DNA of 62,950 bases from Candidatus Obscuribacter sp. Lineage in GTDB: Bacteria > Cyanobacteriota > Vampirovibrionia > Obscuribacterales > Obscuribacteraceae. Shown here piece after piece: positions 1 to 9,153 of the stretch. The DNA lies in the NCBI GenBank assembly GCA_021772135.1, contig JADYXQ010000095.1, forward strand, positions 1-62,950, in the 5' to 3' direction. The translations under genes and the position numbers were made by a program. The first letter of the stretch is position 1; the number at the start of each line of letters is the position of its first letter. Below the pieces are notes generated by a model. The model did no database searches. It was not told the origin of the DNA and was given only the letters and a program-made list of their open reading frames with translations.

Positions 1-2
1 AA

Positions 3-341
3 ATTACGTCTCCCCTGACGAATTTGAAAACAGCATTGCAGCAGCATAAAAGCGGATTTGCATTTTTTACTGTCCGTGACCAGGGGGAAAGGTCAAGTTT
101 TAAAAAGCTTGAAAAGCTTACAATCGGTCCTATTACATCTGTAGATCTTGAGGTGCTAACGGCTCTTGTGAATTTGCAAGAATTAGACATTAAAAGCTCT
201 CACCTGGTGGACAAAAAAATAGTATCGACCTTGAAAAAGTTTGAAAAGCTTAAAAGGCTGCGCACGAGTTTGGACGACGAAATCAATGAAGCAGACCAAA
301 ACTCTTTACGAAAAATTTTGCCGGATCTGCAAATACTATGA
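3..341 (+). CDS. Leucine-rich-repeat-like protein, C-terminal fragment
   Basis: The reading frame is open to the left window edge, so this is the 3' end of a longer gene; an internal TTG at 24 would give 105 residues. The visible part has leucine-rich-repeat spacing (LTIGPITSVDLEVLTAL, then LQELDIKSSHL), typical of solvent-exposed protein-interaction repeats. No signal peptide or membrane segment is visible in the fragment. Its stop codon overlaps the next start by 4 nt (ATGA), so it is probably translationally coupled to the catalase-like gene. Function cannot be told from the fragment. Confidence 0.55.
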   Translation: MTSPLTNLKTALQQHKSGFAFFTVRDQGERSSFKKLEKLTIGPITSVDLEVLTALVNLQELDIKSSHLVDKKIVSTLKKFEKLKRLRTSLDDEINEADQNSLRKILPDLQIL

Positions 342-1315
342 AGCAGGAAAATCAAATGCTCGATTTCGACAACAATACACCGCCTGCTCCACCTGACGAG
401 GCCGAAACAATCAATCAAATGATTGCAACAATTCTCGAACGCCAGGATAAATTTTACCAGCCCGGCACGGTGGCCCGCAGGGCATTGCACGGCAAATCAC
501 TGGGAGTAGTTAAGGCATCGCTGGAGGTGCTCGATTTACCCGCACATCTGCAAATTGGCATTTTCAAGGAAGCAAAAGTATTTGATGCGGTGCTGCGCTT
601 TTCCAACGGTGGCCTGAGTGAAAAAGCACATGATCTGATACCCAATGTGCGTGGCATGGGTCTTAAAATTCTTGGCGTGAGTGGCGAAAAAGGTTTACCG
701 GGAGACGAAAATTCCACCGAGCAAGACTTCATCATGGCAAATTTTCCTACATTTTTTGTCTCAACGGCCAAACAAATGCTGCTGGTCATTCAAGGCAAAA
801 TTTTAGAATTGCTGATGCAAAAGCCAGGTATTCCATATGTTGGACTTTTGGCGACGGGCAAACCTGTAAACAGCGTGCTCGCTAGCGATTATTATTCGCA
901 AATGCCCCATCGCTTTGGTAATCGAGCTTGCAAATATGCTTTGATACACAAAGCCAAAGGCGCCGCCGAGGTCTCAGTCAACTATTTAGACAATGATTAT
1001 CTGCGTCACACGCTGCAAAAACAGCTGGCCAAAGCACCGGCACAATTTATTTTTTGCGTGCAATTGCAAGAACACGGCGAGTCAACTTCTGATCCAACAC
1101 AGCTCTGGCACGGTGAGCATATTCCCCTGGCAAATCTGACCATCGCTCAGACAGGCAGTCCAATTCGTGAGTCTGACGGTGAAGCATTATCGTTTAATCC
1201 TGCTCGTTCAATTGTTGAACACTGCCCCATTGAGTGGCCGGCCCGCATGCGCCGAGCTGTCTATCAAGCTGACTATAACTGGCGCACGAAAAAAAATATC
1301 GACAAATCAACTTAA
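338..1315 (+). CDS. Catalase-related heme protein (y4iL/SrpA-like)
   Basis: This 325-residue protein carries the hallmarks of the short catalase-related family: a distal-histidine region ARRALHGKSLGVVKA (H51), RFSNGG near 87-92, RGMGLK near 105-110, DFIMANFPTFF near 130-140 and a YYSQMPHRFGNRACKY segment around 188-203 that matches the family's heme-side tyrosine region. It is shorter than true catalases (about 480 residues), and such proteins usually act as peroxidases or peroxygenases rather than fast catalases. The ATG overlaps the previous stop. It converges on the DNA ligase with a 4-nt overlap of the stop codons. Family assignment is good; substrate is unknown. Confidence 0.8.
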   Translation: MKQENQMLDFDNNTPPAPPDEAETINQMIATILERQDKFYQPGTVARRALHGKSLGVVKASLEVLDLPAHLQIGIFKEAKVFDAVLRFSNGGLSEKAHDLIPNVRGMGLKILGVSGEKGLPGDENSTEQDFIMANFPTFFVSTAKQMLLVIQGKILELLMQKPGIPYVGLLATGKPVNSVLASDYYSQMPHRFGNRACKYALIHKAKGAAEVSVNYLDNDYLRHTLQKQLAKAPAQFIFCVQLQEHGESTSDPTQLWHGEHIPLANLTIAQTGSPIRESDGEALSFNPARSIVEHCPIEWPARMRRAVYQADYNWRTKKNIDKST

Positions 1316-2313
1316 GTAATCTGATCAAGTGTGCACTGTCCGGCTGCCTTCTCCGGGCGCCAGCGCAACAGCTTAGTACCATGACGAAAGCGGCCGCCAG
1401 TGAAATGGTCGTATTTGACTTCTATTACTAGATCGGGTTTGAGTGGTATCCATTCAACATTCTTTTCACTGCTCCAGCGACTGGGCTTACCGGGAATATT
1501 CTGGTCAAACGATTTAGTCGCCTTCAATTTTTCCAGTTGAGGCGTCAACGCTTTTTTTTCTTTAATGGATAAAGAAGATGTGAAACCGACACGATGGAGG
1601 TCGCCTTTTTCGTCATAGAGACCGAGCAAAAGTGAGCCTACGTAAGTATTGCCTGTCTGATAGCGAAACCCACCCACCACACAATCAATGGTGCGCATTC
1701 GTTTCACTTTGACCACACCAAACCGGTTACCGCTTTGATAGGGCAAATCAAGATCTTTTGCTATGACACCGTCGGTAATGGCACCAGATTCCCTTAACCA
1801 CTTTTTAGCGGCCTTCAGTTCATAAGTAATGGGGCTCACAGTAACAGGAACATCTCTTGAAAAATTTAGCTCAGCAAATTTTTCCAATTGCTCGCGCCGC
1901 TGTCTCAAAGGTAAGTCAACACAGAGCTTTCCTCGAGCATTTTCTAATAAATCGAAAACGATATAGCTCGCCGGTGTTTCTGCTGCCAGCTTTGCAATGC
2001 GGCTGGCAGCAGGGTGAATGCGCTGTAGCAGGCTATCGAACGAAAATGAACCACCTTCCTCAATCATTATTTCGCCATCAATGATAAAGTGCGAACTGTT
2101 TAAACTGAGCAGTGCCTCAATCAATTCGGGAAAATATCTCCCGAGGGGCTGGCCGCTCTTAGAGCGCAGGTCAACATTCTTACCTTCCCGAAAAGCAATA
2201 CAGCGAAAACCATCCCATTTTGGCTCGTACTGCCAGTTATCACCGTCAGGTATCTGCGCTATTAGTTTGGCTTCCATGGGAGGGTAGCCATGATCGAGAG
2301 TTGCTTTATTCAC
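1312..2313 (-). CDS. ATP-dependent DNA ligase (stand-alone LigD-type ligase domain)
   Basis: The protein joins nicked DNA using ATP; the adenylation motif I KWDGFR follows the family's usual opening YPPMEAKL. Further motifs are FIIDGEIM (motif III), SYIVFDLL (motif IIIa), EGVIAK-like DGVIAKDLD (motif IV) and VVKVKRMRTIDCVV (motif V), then an OB-fold tail ending near RHGTKLLRWRPEK. It resembles the ligase domain of LigD without polymerase or nuclease modules. I chose GTG 2313 because homology begins about ten residues before YPPMEA. Longer starts exist: ATG 2412 behind GGAGG, and one at 2535. The longest would overlap the 27-codon gene on the other strand, which argues against it. Confidence 0.85.
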   Translation of the reverse strand: MNKATLDHGYPPMEAKLIAQIPDGDNWQYEPKWDGFRCIAFREGKNVDLRSKSGQPLGRYFPELIEALLSLNSSHFIIDGEIMIEEGGSFSFDSLLQRIHPAASRIAKLAAETPASYIVFDLLENARGKLCVDLPLRQRREQLEKFAELNFSRDVPVTVSPITYELKAAKKWLRESGAITDGVIAKDLDLPYQSGNRFGVVKVKRMRTIDCVVGGFRYQTGNTYVGSLLLGLYDEKGDLHRVGFTSSLSIKEKKALTPQLEKLKATKSFDQNIPGKPSRWSSEKNVEWIPLKPDLVIEVKYDHFTGGRFRHGTKLLRWRPEKAAGQCTLDQIT

Positions 2314-2467
2314 GTGAACAACCAAATATAGAAGTACCGTACCTGAGTGCTGACACGACGACCCGGCAATTGTTCCAGTCATAATTTCGGTCAAAATGGA
2401 ACTTTTCTCCATAGGCCTCCGTCGCTCACGCTGTAGTTTTCGAGAAAGCATTGGAGATTTAAGGATC

Positions 2468-2551
2468 ATGGGAAAAGCAGCAATACTTTGGTTTATGGGC
2501 GTCCCAGCAGGCGTCGTAGCACTTCTATATTTCACAGGAATGCTTCATTAA
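2468..2551 (+). CDS. 27-residue single-pass membrane microprotein
   Basis: An ATG at 2468 opens 27 codons ending in TAA, beginning MGKAAILWFMGVPAGVV and continuing as one hydrophobic segment. A GGAG lies 11 nt upstream and AAGGA immediately upstream. The pattern (short basic start, then a WxxGVP hydrophobic stretch) resembles small uncharacterised membrane proteins I recall from other bacteria, of the type MxKxxLLWLLGVPxP. It lies antisense to the longest possible extension of the ligase gene, so both cannot easily be real. Its role is unknown. It is listed because composition, ribosome site and length fit a real small protein. Confidence 0.5.
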   Translation: MGKAAILWFMGVPAGVVALLYFTGMLH

Positions 2552-2683
2552 TTGGTCGCTTCACTTACGGGGTCACTTAAGGCTCACCAATAGCCATTTT
2601 TTCAGTCGTCGAGGCTGAGAAAGTGGCCTTTGAGTTTGGGTATATAGCTTAGGAATACTCTTCAGTGCACAGCCAAAGCAATC

Positions 2684-4015
2684 TTGAACAAAAAAAACGA
2701 GCCTTCTGCAGTCGTAGTCATCACTATTCTGGTAATCGTCTGGCTTACTCTGCGCACCACGGTTTACAGCCTCTTTGCCCCACTGGCACTGAGCCTTGAT
2801 ATTTTGCTCTCATGGTTTGCCCTGCCCAATATCTTGCATATTTTCAGTGTCATTCTACTAACCATCGGCCTTGAAGCCTCTAACACCGGTCAAAAAATTT
2901 CTTACACTGTGGGGCTGTTTATCGAGTCAACCGCTGTTTTGATTGATAAAATCAATTCGGTCTTACCGCCCACCTTCCTTACCGCCGGTGCGCCGGGAAG
3001 GAAGGTGATGGTTGCCGCTTTTTTATCGGGTTTAGAAAAGAGGGCGAAAGCAAAAAAATACATCACGGCAATGGTTAAAGATTTTCGCGCCCACAGTGAC
3101 ACAGTGCCCCTGGCAAATCTCAGTTCAGGCTTGACCTTTCTGGCTGAAATTGCCCACCAGGAGGGCAATTACAAAGAGGCGAGAAAATACGCAGAAGAAA
3201 CTCTCGCCTTAATCGAATCAGACCAAGCTGATCCTGTCCTTAAAGCGGCAGCCATGATCGACATGTGCAGTACCTACATCAAACAAGGCCTGATTGAAGA
3301 ATCGATAGAAACGGGAATTAAAGCGGTAAGTACTCTGGACAGCGCCGACCCGCATCACAATCAGCTGCAAGCAATTGCTTATAACAATCTTTCGCTCGCT
3401 TACTCGTATGCGGCAGATTACGAACAAGCTTTAAAATGTGCCAGGCGCTCAGTTAATTTAAAGGTTGCGGCCAGTGGCGGTAAAGAAACTAACTCAGTAG
3501 CTATTGCCCGTTCCAATATATCTGATTATTTGATTTATCTCGGACGTTATGACGACGCTCTCGACGAAGCAAAAAAGGCGCTGCTCTGCTTAGATACTCT
3601 CGGTTTCCGCGATGGCCTGCTGCGGGCCACTGTATTGCAAAATCTGGGTTCGTCTCAACTATCTCTGGGCGATGTCGAGTCGGCTAAAACCAATTTGCTT
3701 ACAGCCCTGGCCGGCAAGACCAAACACATGCCGACTAAAGACCCTGAGTGGTCATCTGTCTATCTTGACCTGGGCTTACTTTATGGCGCGCTAAAAGAGC
3801 AGGGCACCGCCGATGGTTACTTTGACAAATCCATCGCTATCGCCCGAAAAGATCTGGGCGAGAAGCATCCGCGCCTGGCTTTTATCTATAGCAGATACGC
3901 CGCCTATCTCGAAAGCACCGGCCGCGATAAGGAAGCTTCAGCTATAAAGAAAGAGGCAAGCGAAATTATGGAGCACTGGGTCGCACTGAAGAAAGAGCGA
4001 AAAAATCTGATCTAG
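2684..4015 (+). CDS. Membrane-anchored TPR protein
   Basis: This 443-residue protein starts with TTG and has two or three hydrophobic N-terminal segments (about residues 8-65), followed by a soluble region rich in tetratricopeptide repeats from about 140 to the end. TPR signatures include YKEARKYAEETLALI, YEQALKCARRSVNL, YDDALDEAKKALLCL and AKTNLLTALAG. The arrangement points to a scaffold on the inner membrane. Such kinesin-light-chain-like TPR proteins are common in this window, for example the kinase at 23305. No enzymatic domain is visible. The ribosome site is weak. Confidence 0.7.
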   Translation: MNKKNEPSAVVVITILVIVWLTLRTTVYSLFAPLALSLDILLSWFALPNILHIFSVILLTIGLEASNTGQKISYTVGLFIESTAVLIDKINSVLPPTFLTAGAPGRKVMVAAFLSGLEKRAKAKKYITAMVKDFRAHSDTVPLANLSSGLTFLAEIAHQEGNYKEARKYAEETLALIESDQADPVLKAAAMIDMCSTYIKQGLIEESIETGIKAVSTLDSADPHHNQLQAIAYNNLSLAYSYAADYEQALKCARRSVNLKVAASGGKETNSVAIARSNISDYLIYLGRYDDALDEAKKALLCLDTLGFRDGLLRATVLQNLGSSQLSLGDVESAKTNLLTALAGKTKHMPTKDPEWSSVYLDLGLLYGALKEQGTADGYFDKSIAIARKDLGEKHPRLAFIYSRYAAYLESTGRDKEASAIKKEASEIMEHWVALKKERKNLI

Positions 4016-4031
4016 CAGGAGCGAAAATGGT

Positions 4032-5753
4032 TTATTTTTTCTGCGAACGCGCCCAGGAGTCTTTCAATGTGACGATGCGATTGAAAACCGGCGAGCCTGG
4101 TTTGCAATCTTTTTCATCGCCAATAAAATAGCCCTGGCGCTCAAACTGAAACCGTTCGCCCGCTTTGGCTTCTGCCAGGCTGCGCTCTAATTTGCAGCCT
4201 GGCAAAACCTGCAGTGCATTGGGGTTGACCACATTGAGAAACTCACTGTCTTTCCCTGTAGGTGGGGCTTCTTCTGAAAGCAGCCGGTCATAAAGTCTAA
4301 TTTCAGCGTCGACGGCATGACGGGCGCTCACCCAGTGAATGGTGCCCTTAACTTTGCGACCAACAGGATTATCGCCCGGTTTAGTTTCAGTGTCAAAGGT
4401 GCAACGAATTTCAGTGACGTTACCGTTTTGATCTTGAATTACTTCCTTGCAAGTAATCAGGTGAGCATAACGCAAACGCACTTCTTTTCCCGGTGCCAGG
4501 CGGAAATAATCTTTTGGCGGCTCAAGCATGAAATCATCTTGCTCGATATAGATTTCTTTGCAGAATGGCACTTTACGTGAGCCCTCTTTAGGCACATCGT
4601 GGGGCCAATAATTGGCATCGAGCTCTTCTACGAGATCATCCGGATAATTTTCAATCACCACCTTTAGTGGCTTCAAAACTGCCAGCACCCGCGGTGCTTT
4701 CTGATTCAGATCATCGCGAATAGAAAATTCCAACTGTGCCATATCAACTGTACTGTTGGCTTTGGAAATACCAACACTGGCACAGAAAGCCCGAATACTT
4801 TCAGGCGTATAGCCCCGTCTTCTCAGTCCGGCGATTGTGGGCAAGCGCGGATCATCCCAACCGCTGACGTGTTTACCTTCAACCAGCTCTTGCAGTCTGC
4901 GCTTGCTCAGCACCGTGTAATTCAAACTCAAACGCGCAAATTCATATTGGTGCGGCCGGCTGGGAAACTTGGCATGTTCAATCAGATTGTCGATAACCCA
5001 ATCGTACAATTCGCGATTGTTTTCAAATTCCAGAGTGCAGATGCTGTGAGTAATTCCTTCAATGGCATCAGAAATTGGATGAGCGTAATCGTACATCGGA
5101 TAAATGCACCAGCTGTCGCCGGTCATATGGTGCTCCGTATGACGAATGCGATAGAGCATCGGATCGCGCATTTTCATGTTGGCATTCGCCATGTCGATTT
5201 TGGCTCGCAGAACATGCTCGCCATCTTTGAACTCGCCGTTACGCATGCGACGGAAAAGATCTAAACTTTCCTCGACACTGCGTTCGCGATAGGGGCTATT
5301 GGTGCCCGGAGTTTTAACATCGCCGCGATGAGCTTTCGATTCTGCATCACTCAAACTGCAAACATAAGCCTTGCCGCCCGAAATCAATTGCTCGCCGTAT
5401 TGATACATTTTCTCAAAGTAATCGCTGGCGTGGTAAAGGCCATCCCAATCGAAGCCAAGCCAGCGCACATCGGCCTGGATACCGTCTTCAAACAAGGTGT
5501 CTTCTTTGGCCGGATCTGTATCGTCAAAGCGCAAATGGCAGCGGGTGCCGCTTCCTGGTAATTTCTCACGATATTCAAGGGCCAGGCCGAAATTTAAACA
5601 AATAGACTTGGCGTGACCAATATGCAAGAAACCGTTCGGCTCTGGTGGAAAGCGCGTGATTACTTTGTCGTGCCGCTTTGCTTCCATGTCATCATTTATG
5701 ATGTCGCGAATAAAGTCGCTGGGTTTGGCCGGTGCCGATACTGGAGAATTCAC
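4032..5753 (-). CDS. glnS: Glutaminyl-tRNA synthetase
   Basis: The enzyme charges tRNA-Gln with glutamine. The class I signature is RFPPEPNGFLHIGHAKS (HIGH at residues 44-47) and the KMSKS-equivalent is VLSKR at 281-285; the GlnRS-specific insert and the C-terminal anticodon-binding beta barrels are present. Its 573 residues match the bacterial family (about 550-580). It starts at ATG 5753, and its stop lies 16 nt from the end of the converging TPR gene. Most cyanobacteria lack GlnRS and use the GatCAB amidotransferase route, so if this genome is a cyanobacterial sister lineage the gene probably came by transfer. Confidence 0.95.
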   Translation of the reverse strand: MNSPVSAPAKPSDFIRDIINDDMEAKRHDKVITRFPPEPNGFLHIGHAKSICLNFGLALEYREKLPGSGTRCHLRFDDTDPAKEDTLFEDGIQADVRWLGFDWDGLYHASDYFEKMYQYGEQLISGGKAYVCSLSDAESKAHRGDVKTPGTNSPYRERSVEESLDLFRRMRNGEFKDGEHVLRAKIDMANANMKMRDPMLYRIRHTEHHMTGDSWCIYPMYDYAHPISDAIEGITHSICTLEFENNRELYDWVIDNLIEHAKFPSRPHQYEFARLSLNYTVLSKRRLQELVEGKHVSGWDDPRLPTIAGLRRRGYTPESIRAFCASVGISKANSTVDMAQLEFSIRDDLNQKAPRVLAVLKPLKVVIENYPDDLVEELDANYWPHDVPKEGSRKVPFCKEIYIEQDDFMLEPPKDYFRLAPGKEVRLRYAHLITCKEVIQDQNGNVTEIRCTFDTETKPGDNPVGRKVKGTIHWVSARHAVDAEIRLYDRLLSEEAPPTGKDSEFLNVVNPNALQVLPGCKLERSLAEAKAGERFQFERQGYFIGDEKDCKPGSPVFNRIVTLKDSWARSQKK

Positions 5754-5892
5754 GGTTAGTTGTTCCTGTGCAAAAGATGTTTATCTGCCTGATGAACTAG
5801 CTATTTTACTCTAAAAAAGCCGTTCGAAGGCCTTGCCCCGGCCGGCAATACCAAAGTTAGCCAGCTTGTACCCTTGAGAACCATTCCTGGTT

Positions 5893-6564
5893 CTAAGCCT
5901 CTAGTTTGTAGCCCACCCGGTGAACAGTCTTGATAATTGATTCAGCCCCGGGGCTGTCGATTTTGGCTCTTAGTTTAGTCACATGTACCCGCACCGTATC
6001 CGGTGAGGCTTCACTCTCTTTTGTCCAGACGCGATCGAGCAATTCGTTTTGACTGAAAGTGCGATTAGGATTGCGCATGAGAAAATCGAGCAGGGCATAT
6101 TCGCGCGGCATCAGCTGCAGGGGTACACCGCCCTTGGTGACTGTGTGCGTGGACGAATCTAACGCCAGATCAGCTATCTCAAGCCGGGCAGAAACGTTGC
6201 TGCGTGAGCGTCTTGTGATCGCTCGCAAGCGCGCTCCCAGTTCGCGAATATGAAAAGGTTTAGTCAAATAATCATCGGCCCCGAGATCAAGCCCACGTTC
6301 TTTATCGGCCAGAGAATTTTGTCCGGTCAGAAAAATTATCGGCGCGCTACCGCCTCGCTCACGATAAATGCGACAAACTTCAAAACCCGAAATAGCCGGC
6401 AACCCTATGTCAAGAACCAGTACATCGTAAGTCGAAGTCTCCAACCGTTTTAAGGCCACGGGCCCGCTGGTGGCGTGTTCTACCTGGTAACCTTCAGCTG
6501 ACAGATAGTCAATCACCAGGTCGGCTAACCGTTGTTCGTCTTCGGCAAATAGAATTTTAATCAT
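5893..6564 (-). CDS. OmpR-family response regulator
   Basis: This is a 223-residue two-component regulator. The receiver domain starts MIKILFAEDEQ with the acidic pair at E8-D9, the phosphorylated aspartate at D52 (LVLDIGLP) and the conserved lysine at K102 (DDYLTKPF). The C-terminal winged helix (about 130-223) contains the typical REYALLDFLMRNPNRTFSQ stretch and ends in VHRVGYKLEA. An open frame extends further upstream to 6780 but overlaps the divergent kinase and lacks family similarity, so ATG 6564 is chosen. It diverges from the histidine kinase at 6641, its likely partner, with about 75 nt between them for shared regulation. Confidence 0.9.
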   Translation of the reverse strand: MIKILFAEDEQRLADLVIDYLSAEGYQVEHATSGPVALKRLETSTYDVLVLDIGLPAISGFEVCRIYRERGGSAPIIFLTGQNSLADKERGLDLGADDYLTKPFHIRELGARLRAITRRSRSNVSARLEIADLALDSSTHTVTKGGVPLQLMPREYALLDFLMRNPNRTFSQNELLDRVWTKESEASPDTVRVHVTKLRAKIDSPGAESIIKTVHRVGYKLEA

Positions 6565-6640
6565 TGTTAGCTCGACTGGGCACAATGACATTATATTACA
6601 GGCATCCCCAGCCACGACTTTGCAAGTATTCAGGTGCCGC

Positions 6641-8083
6641 GTGCAGCTTTCAGTCGCTAAAAAAGGTCTGCTTATGGCCGCAGTGCCGCTGGTGCTGGGT
6701 CTAATATATCTTGCCGTGCTCAGCGTAATGCTTGAGAATGCCGAAGCTACGGCCACTCGCGAATCGCGCTCGCGAGCCATAATTGCCGAAGCTAATCACG
6801 CTCAGCGAGATTTATTCGACGCTGGCAGCGCCATTGTCGCCTGGAACTATATGCGTTCCGACGTTCTTGAAGAGAGGCTTGATAAATGCCTCGCCGCTAT
6901 TCCCGAACGAGCCTCTCGGCTCAAAGAGCTGATGAAGGATGACCCTTCAAGGGCCGGTCAACTAAAAGAACTGGGTTTGCAAGCGACCAAAGTGGTTGGC
7001 GTATTGCAGTGGCACAAAAAAAGAATCAAAGAAACACCTCAAGACGTTTATCACTTTGAATTCGGCAAATTCCGCAGGCAAATTGAAGGCGCTTTTAAAA
7101 CATATGTTGATGAATTGCACACATTGACTTATGAAGAACAAAAAATTCAGGAGCATGTGCCGCAAAATGAAGAAGCGCGAAAACAAGAAATACGCTTATA
7201 TATCTTTGGCGGCGTCCTGCTCAACCTCGCCCTTTCCCTTGGTCTTGCTACTTTTTTCAGTCGTGACATTGCCGCCAGGCTGCAGATTTTAAGTGAAAAC
7301 GCCGGGCGCTTTGTCGAGCGAAAGAGCCTTTTGCCGCCTGTTGCCGGCAGTGATGAAGTGGCGGAAGTAGACGCTGCTTTTCGAAAAATGGCCGAAGAAG
7401 TAAATGAAGCGGAAGAAACAAAACAAGCTTTCGTGGCCATGGTTAGCCACGATTTGCGCAGCCCGCTTTCAGCCATTCAAGGCGCCATTGAACTGGTAGA
7501 AAGCGGCCTCTATGGTGAAATTTCAGATAAAGGCAAAGTTCGCCTGGAATCTGCCCAGAGAGAATGCGATCGCCTTCTCTCTCTAATCAACGAATTGCTC
7601 GATATTGAAAAAATCGAAGCCGGCATGATGGAAATGAATTTGCAGACAACTGACCTTGCGGAAGTAGCCATGCACAGTGCCGAGACACTGAAAGCGGTGG
7701 CAGATTTAAAAGGAATCAAGTTCGAAATCTTTGGCGGTCATATTGAGGCATTCGTTGATAGAGAGCGAATGATACAGGTTTTCATCAATCTCTTTTCTAA
7801 TGCCATCAAATATTCACCTCGTGGCGGCACTGTTACAGTCACCCTCGCCCATGAAAAAAAATACGCAAGCGTCAAAATTGAAGATCATGGCCGCGGCATT
7901 CCCCGCGACGCTTTAGAGACGGTTTTTGATCGCTTTAAACAAGCTCACGGTGGTGGTGCAGGTACAAGCGGTCTAGGCCTGGCAATTTGCAAAGCAATTG
8001 TTGAAGCCCATCACGGCAAAATTGGCGTAGTTAGCGAAGTAGGCAGCGGCAGCCTTTTCTGGATGCAACTGCCTATTCACTAA
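6641..8083 (+). CDS. Membrane sensor histidine kinase with HAMP domain
   Basis: This is the probable partner of the divergent response regulator. From GTG 6641 it has 480 residues: TM1 at about 9-30, an extracytoplasmic helical sensor of about 150 residues, TM2 at about 185-206, HAMP at about 207-260, HisKA with the phosphorylated histidine H270 (VAMVSHDLRSPLSAIQ), and an HATPase with NLFSNAIKYSPRGG (N box), EDHGRGIP (G1) and GTSGLGLAICKAI (G2). I chose GTG 6641 because AGG lies 6 nt upstream and family members start near the first membrane helix; TTG 6620 is the alternative. The signal sensed is unknown. Confidence 0.88.
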   Translation: MQLSVAKKGLLMAAVPLVLGLIYLAVLSVMLENAEATATRESRSRAIIAEANHAQRDLFDAGSAIVAWNYMRSDVLEERLDKCLAAIPERASRLKELMKDDPSRAGQLKELGLQATKVVGVLQWHKKRIKETPQDVYHFEFGKFRRQIEGAFKTYVDELHTLTYEEQKIQEHVPQNEEARKQEIRLYIFGGVLLNLALSLGLATFFSRDIAARLQILSENAGRFVERKSLLPPVAGSDEVAEVDAAFRKMAEEVNEAEETKQAFVAMVSHDLRSPLSAIQGAIELVESGLYGEISDKGKVRLESAQRECDRLLSLINELLDIEKIEAGMMEMNLQTTDLAEVAMHSAETLKAVADLKGIKFEIFGGHIEAFVDRERMIQVFINLFSNAIKYSPRGGTVTVTLAHEKKYASVKIEDHGRGIPRDALETVFDRFKQAHGGGAGTSGLGLAICKAIVEAHHGKIGVVSEVGSGSLFWMQLPIH

Positions 8084-8113
8084 CCCCGACGAAGTAAAGC
8101 TATTCCTTTTAAA

Positions 8114-9142
8114 TTACACTTGCCACGATGCATGTGAATTTGCGCCGCCGACATTGACGATTACATCGGCCCAGTTTGCACCTTTCCCGTCTACGTCGAT
8201 CAACAGCTTTTCATGTTTCACTTGCAGAACTTTGTAGCCTCTCGATTCAAGCAATGGCACCTGGCTCTTAAGGAAGGCCTCGGCCCGGTGTTCCTGGCCA
8301 GCTGGTCCGTTCTGTTTATTATCTTCCTGCAACCAGTCAGCGACCATATGGCCAACGAAATATTTGGGTGTATCGTGTCCGTTGTTCCATTTTACCGGAT
8401 CGAATCCAGGAGGGCATGGTGCTTTCTCCAAAACTTTTGGCGCTTCAACTCTGTCAGAGGTGGGAAAGCGATCATTTGCAGATGATCGTCTTATAGCAGA
8501 GTCATAGCTTGGCATCATACCGGCAGCTTCCTGGTTTCTCATTAAAGAAGTGACGTTTATTAATTGCACTTCGGGGCGACCGTTGATATCACGAACAGTG
8601 TCAATCCATTGCGCACCGCGGCCGGTGCCAAAATCTATTTTAATTCTATCGCCGTCAATAGCATCGACTCTGGCGCCCTGGCGCTCAAGAGCAGGAACCT
8701 GTCTCTCCAATAAGTCGCCAACAAACTGTTTGCGTCCAGCGGCATCAGGAATGCGACTGAGTTCGTCCATGCTGCCGGCTAGACCGCGAGCAATGGTGTA
8801 TTCTGGTGATTGGTAGCCGCCATACCAGCGCTTTTGGTCAAAGCCGCGAGGGCAAGGATTGACGATATCAGCCAGATCTGGGTCGATTCTGTTAATCAGT
8901 TTCATGTAGTTGTCGTTTCTACCGTGATTATTTCTATCGTTGATAGCACCGTGATTGCCGAATAGTGGGGTGATTTCCAGATGGCCAAAAAGGTTGTCGG
9001 CCATTCTGTCAACGACATTGCCTCTACTCTGATTGCGATAATGGTCAGTGGCATCGTTGCTGGCTTGTTGAGCCCAGTTATGTGGCGCATCGTCAAGTCT
9101 TGGTCGGCTAATTTCTGAGGCTCTGGTGTTATCGTGCGTCAT
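8114..9142 (-). CDS. Hypothetical protein with two tandem copies of a novel domain
   Basis: I do not recognise a family. Residues about 96-193 and 242-332 are two copies of one module: CPRGFDQKRWYGGYQSPEY against CPPGFDPVKWNNGHDTPKY, then LLERQVPALERQGARV against FLKSQVPLLESRGYKV, then DRIKIDFGTGRGAQWIDTV against EKLLIDVDGKGANWADVI. The N-terminal 90 residues are Asn/His/Asp-rich and probably disordered. No signal peptide or membrane segment is present. ATG 9142 is preferred over ATG 9148 because AGGAG sits 6 nt before 9142 but directly abuts 9148. The gene stands alone, convergent with the histidine kinase. Confidence 0.65.
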   Translation of the reverse strand: MTHDNTRASEISRPRLDDAPHNWAQQASNDATDHYRNQSRGNVVDRMADNLFGHLEITPLFGNHGAINDRNNHGRNDNYMKLINRIDPDLADIVNPCPRGFDQKRWYGGYQSPEYTIARGLAGSMDELSRIPDAAGRKQFVGDLLERQVPALERQGARVDAIDGDRIKIDFGTGRGAQWIDTVRDINGRPEVQLINVTSLMRNQEAAGMMPSYDSAIRRSSANDRFPTSDRVEAPKVLEKAPCPPGFDPVKWNNGHDTPKYFVGHMVADWLQEDNKQNGPAGQEHRAEAFLKSQVPLLESRGYKVLQVKHEKLLIDVDGKGANWADVIVNVGGANSHASWQV

Positions 9143-9148
9143 GGTCAT

Positions 9149-9153
9149 CTCCT
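9149..9153 (-). promoter_or_regulatory. Ribosome binding site AGGAG
   Basis: On the minus strand AGGAG is followed by ATGACC and a second ATG. The 6-nt spacing to ATG 9142 is normal, while zero spacing to ATG 9148 is not usable, so this site decides the start of the duplicated-domain protein. Confidence 0.6.

Noticed and set aside
5877..5894. Hairpin at the stop of the response regulator
   Set aside because: The 7-bp stem lacks a T-run on either strand, so termination cannot be claimed.
6565..6780. N-terminal extension of the response regulator
   Set aside because: It overlaps the divergent kinase gene and has no receiver similarity; the receiver starts cleanly at ATG 6564.
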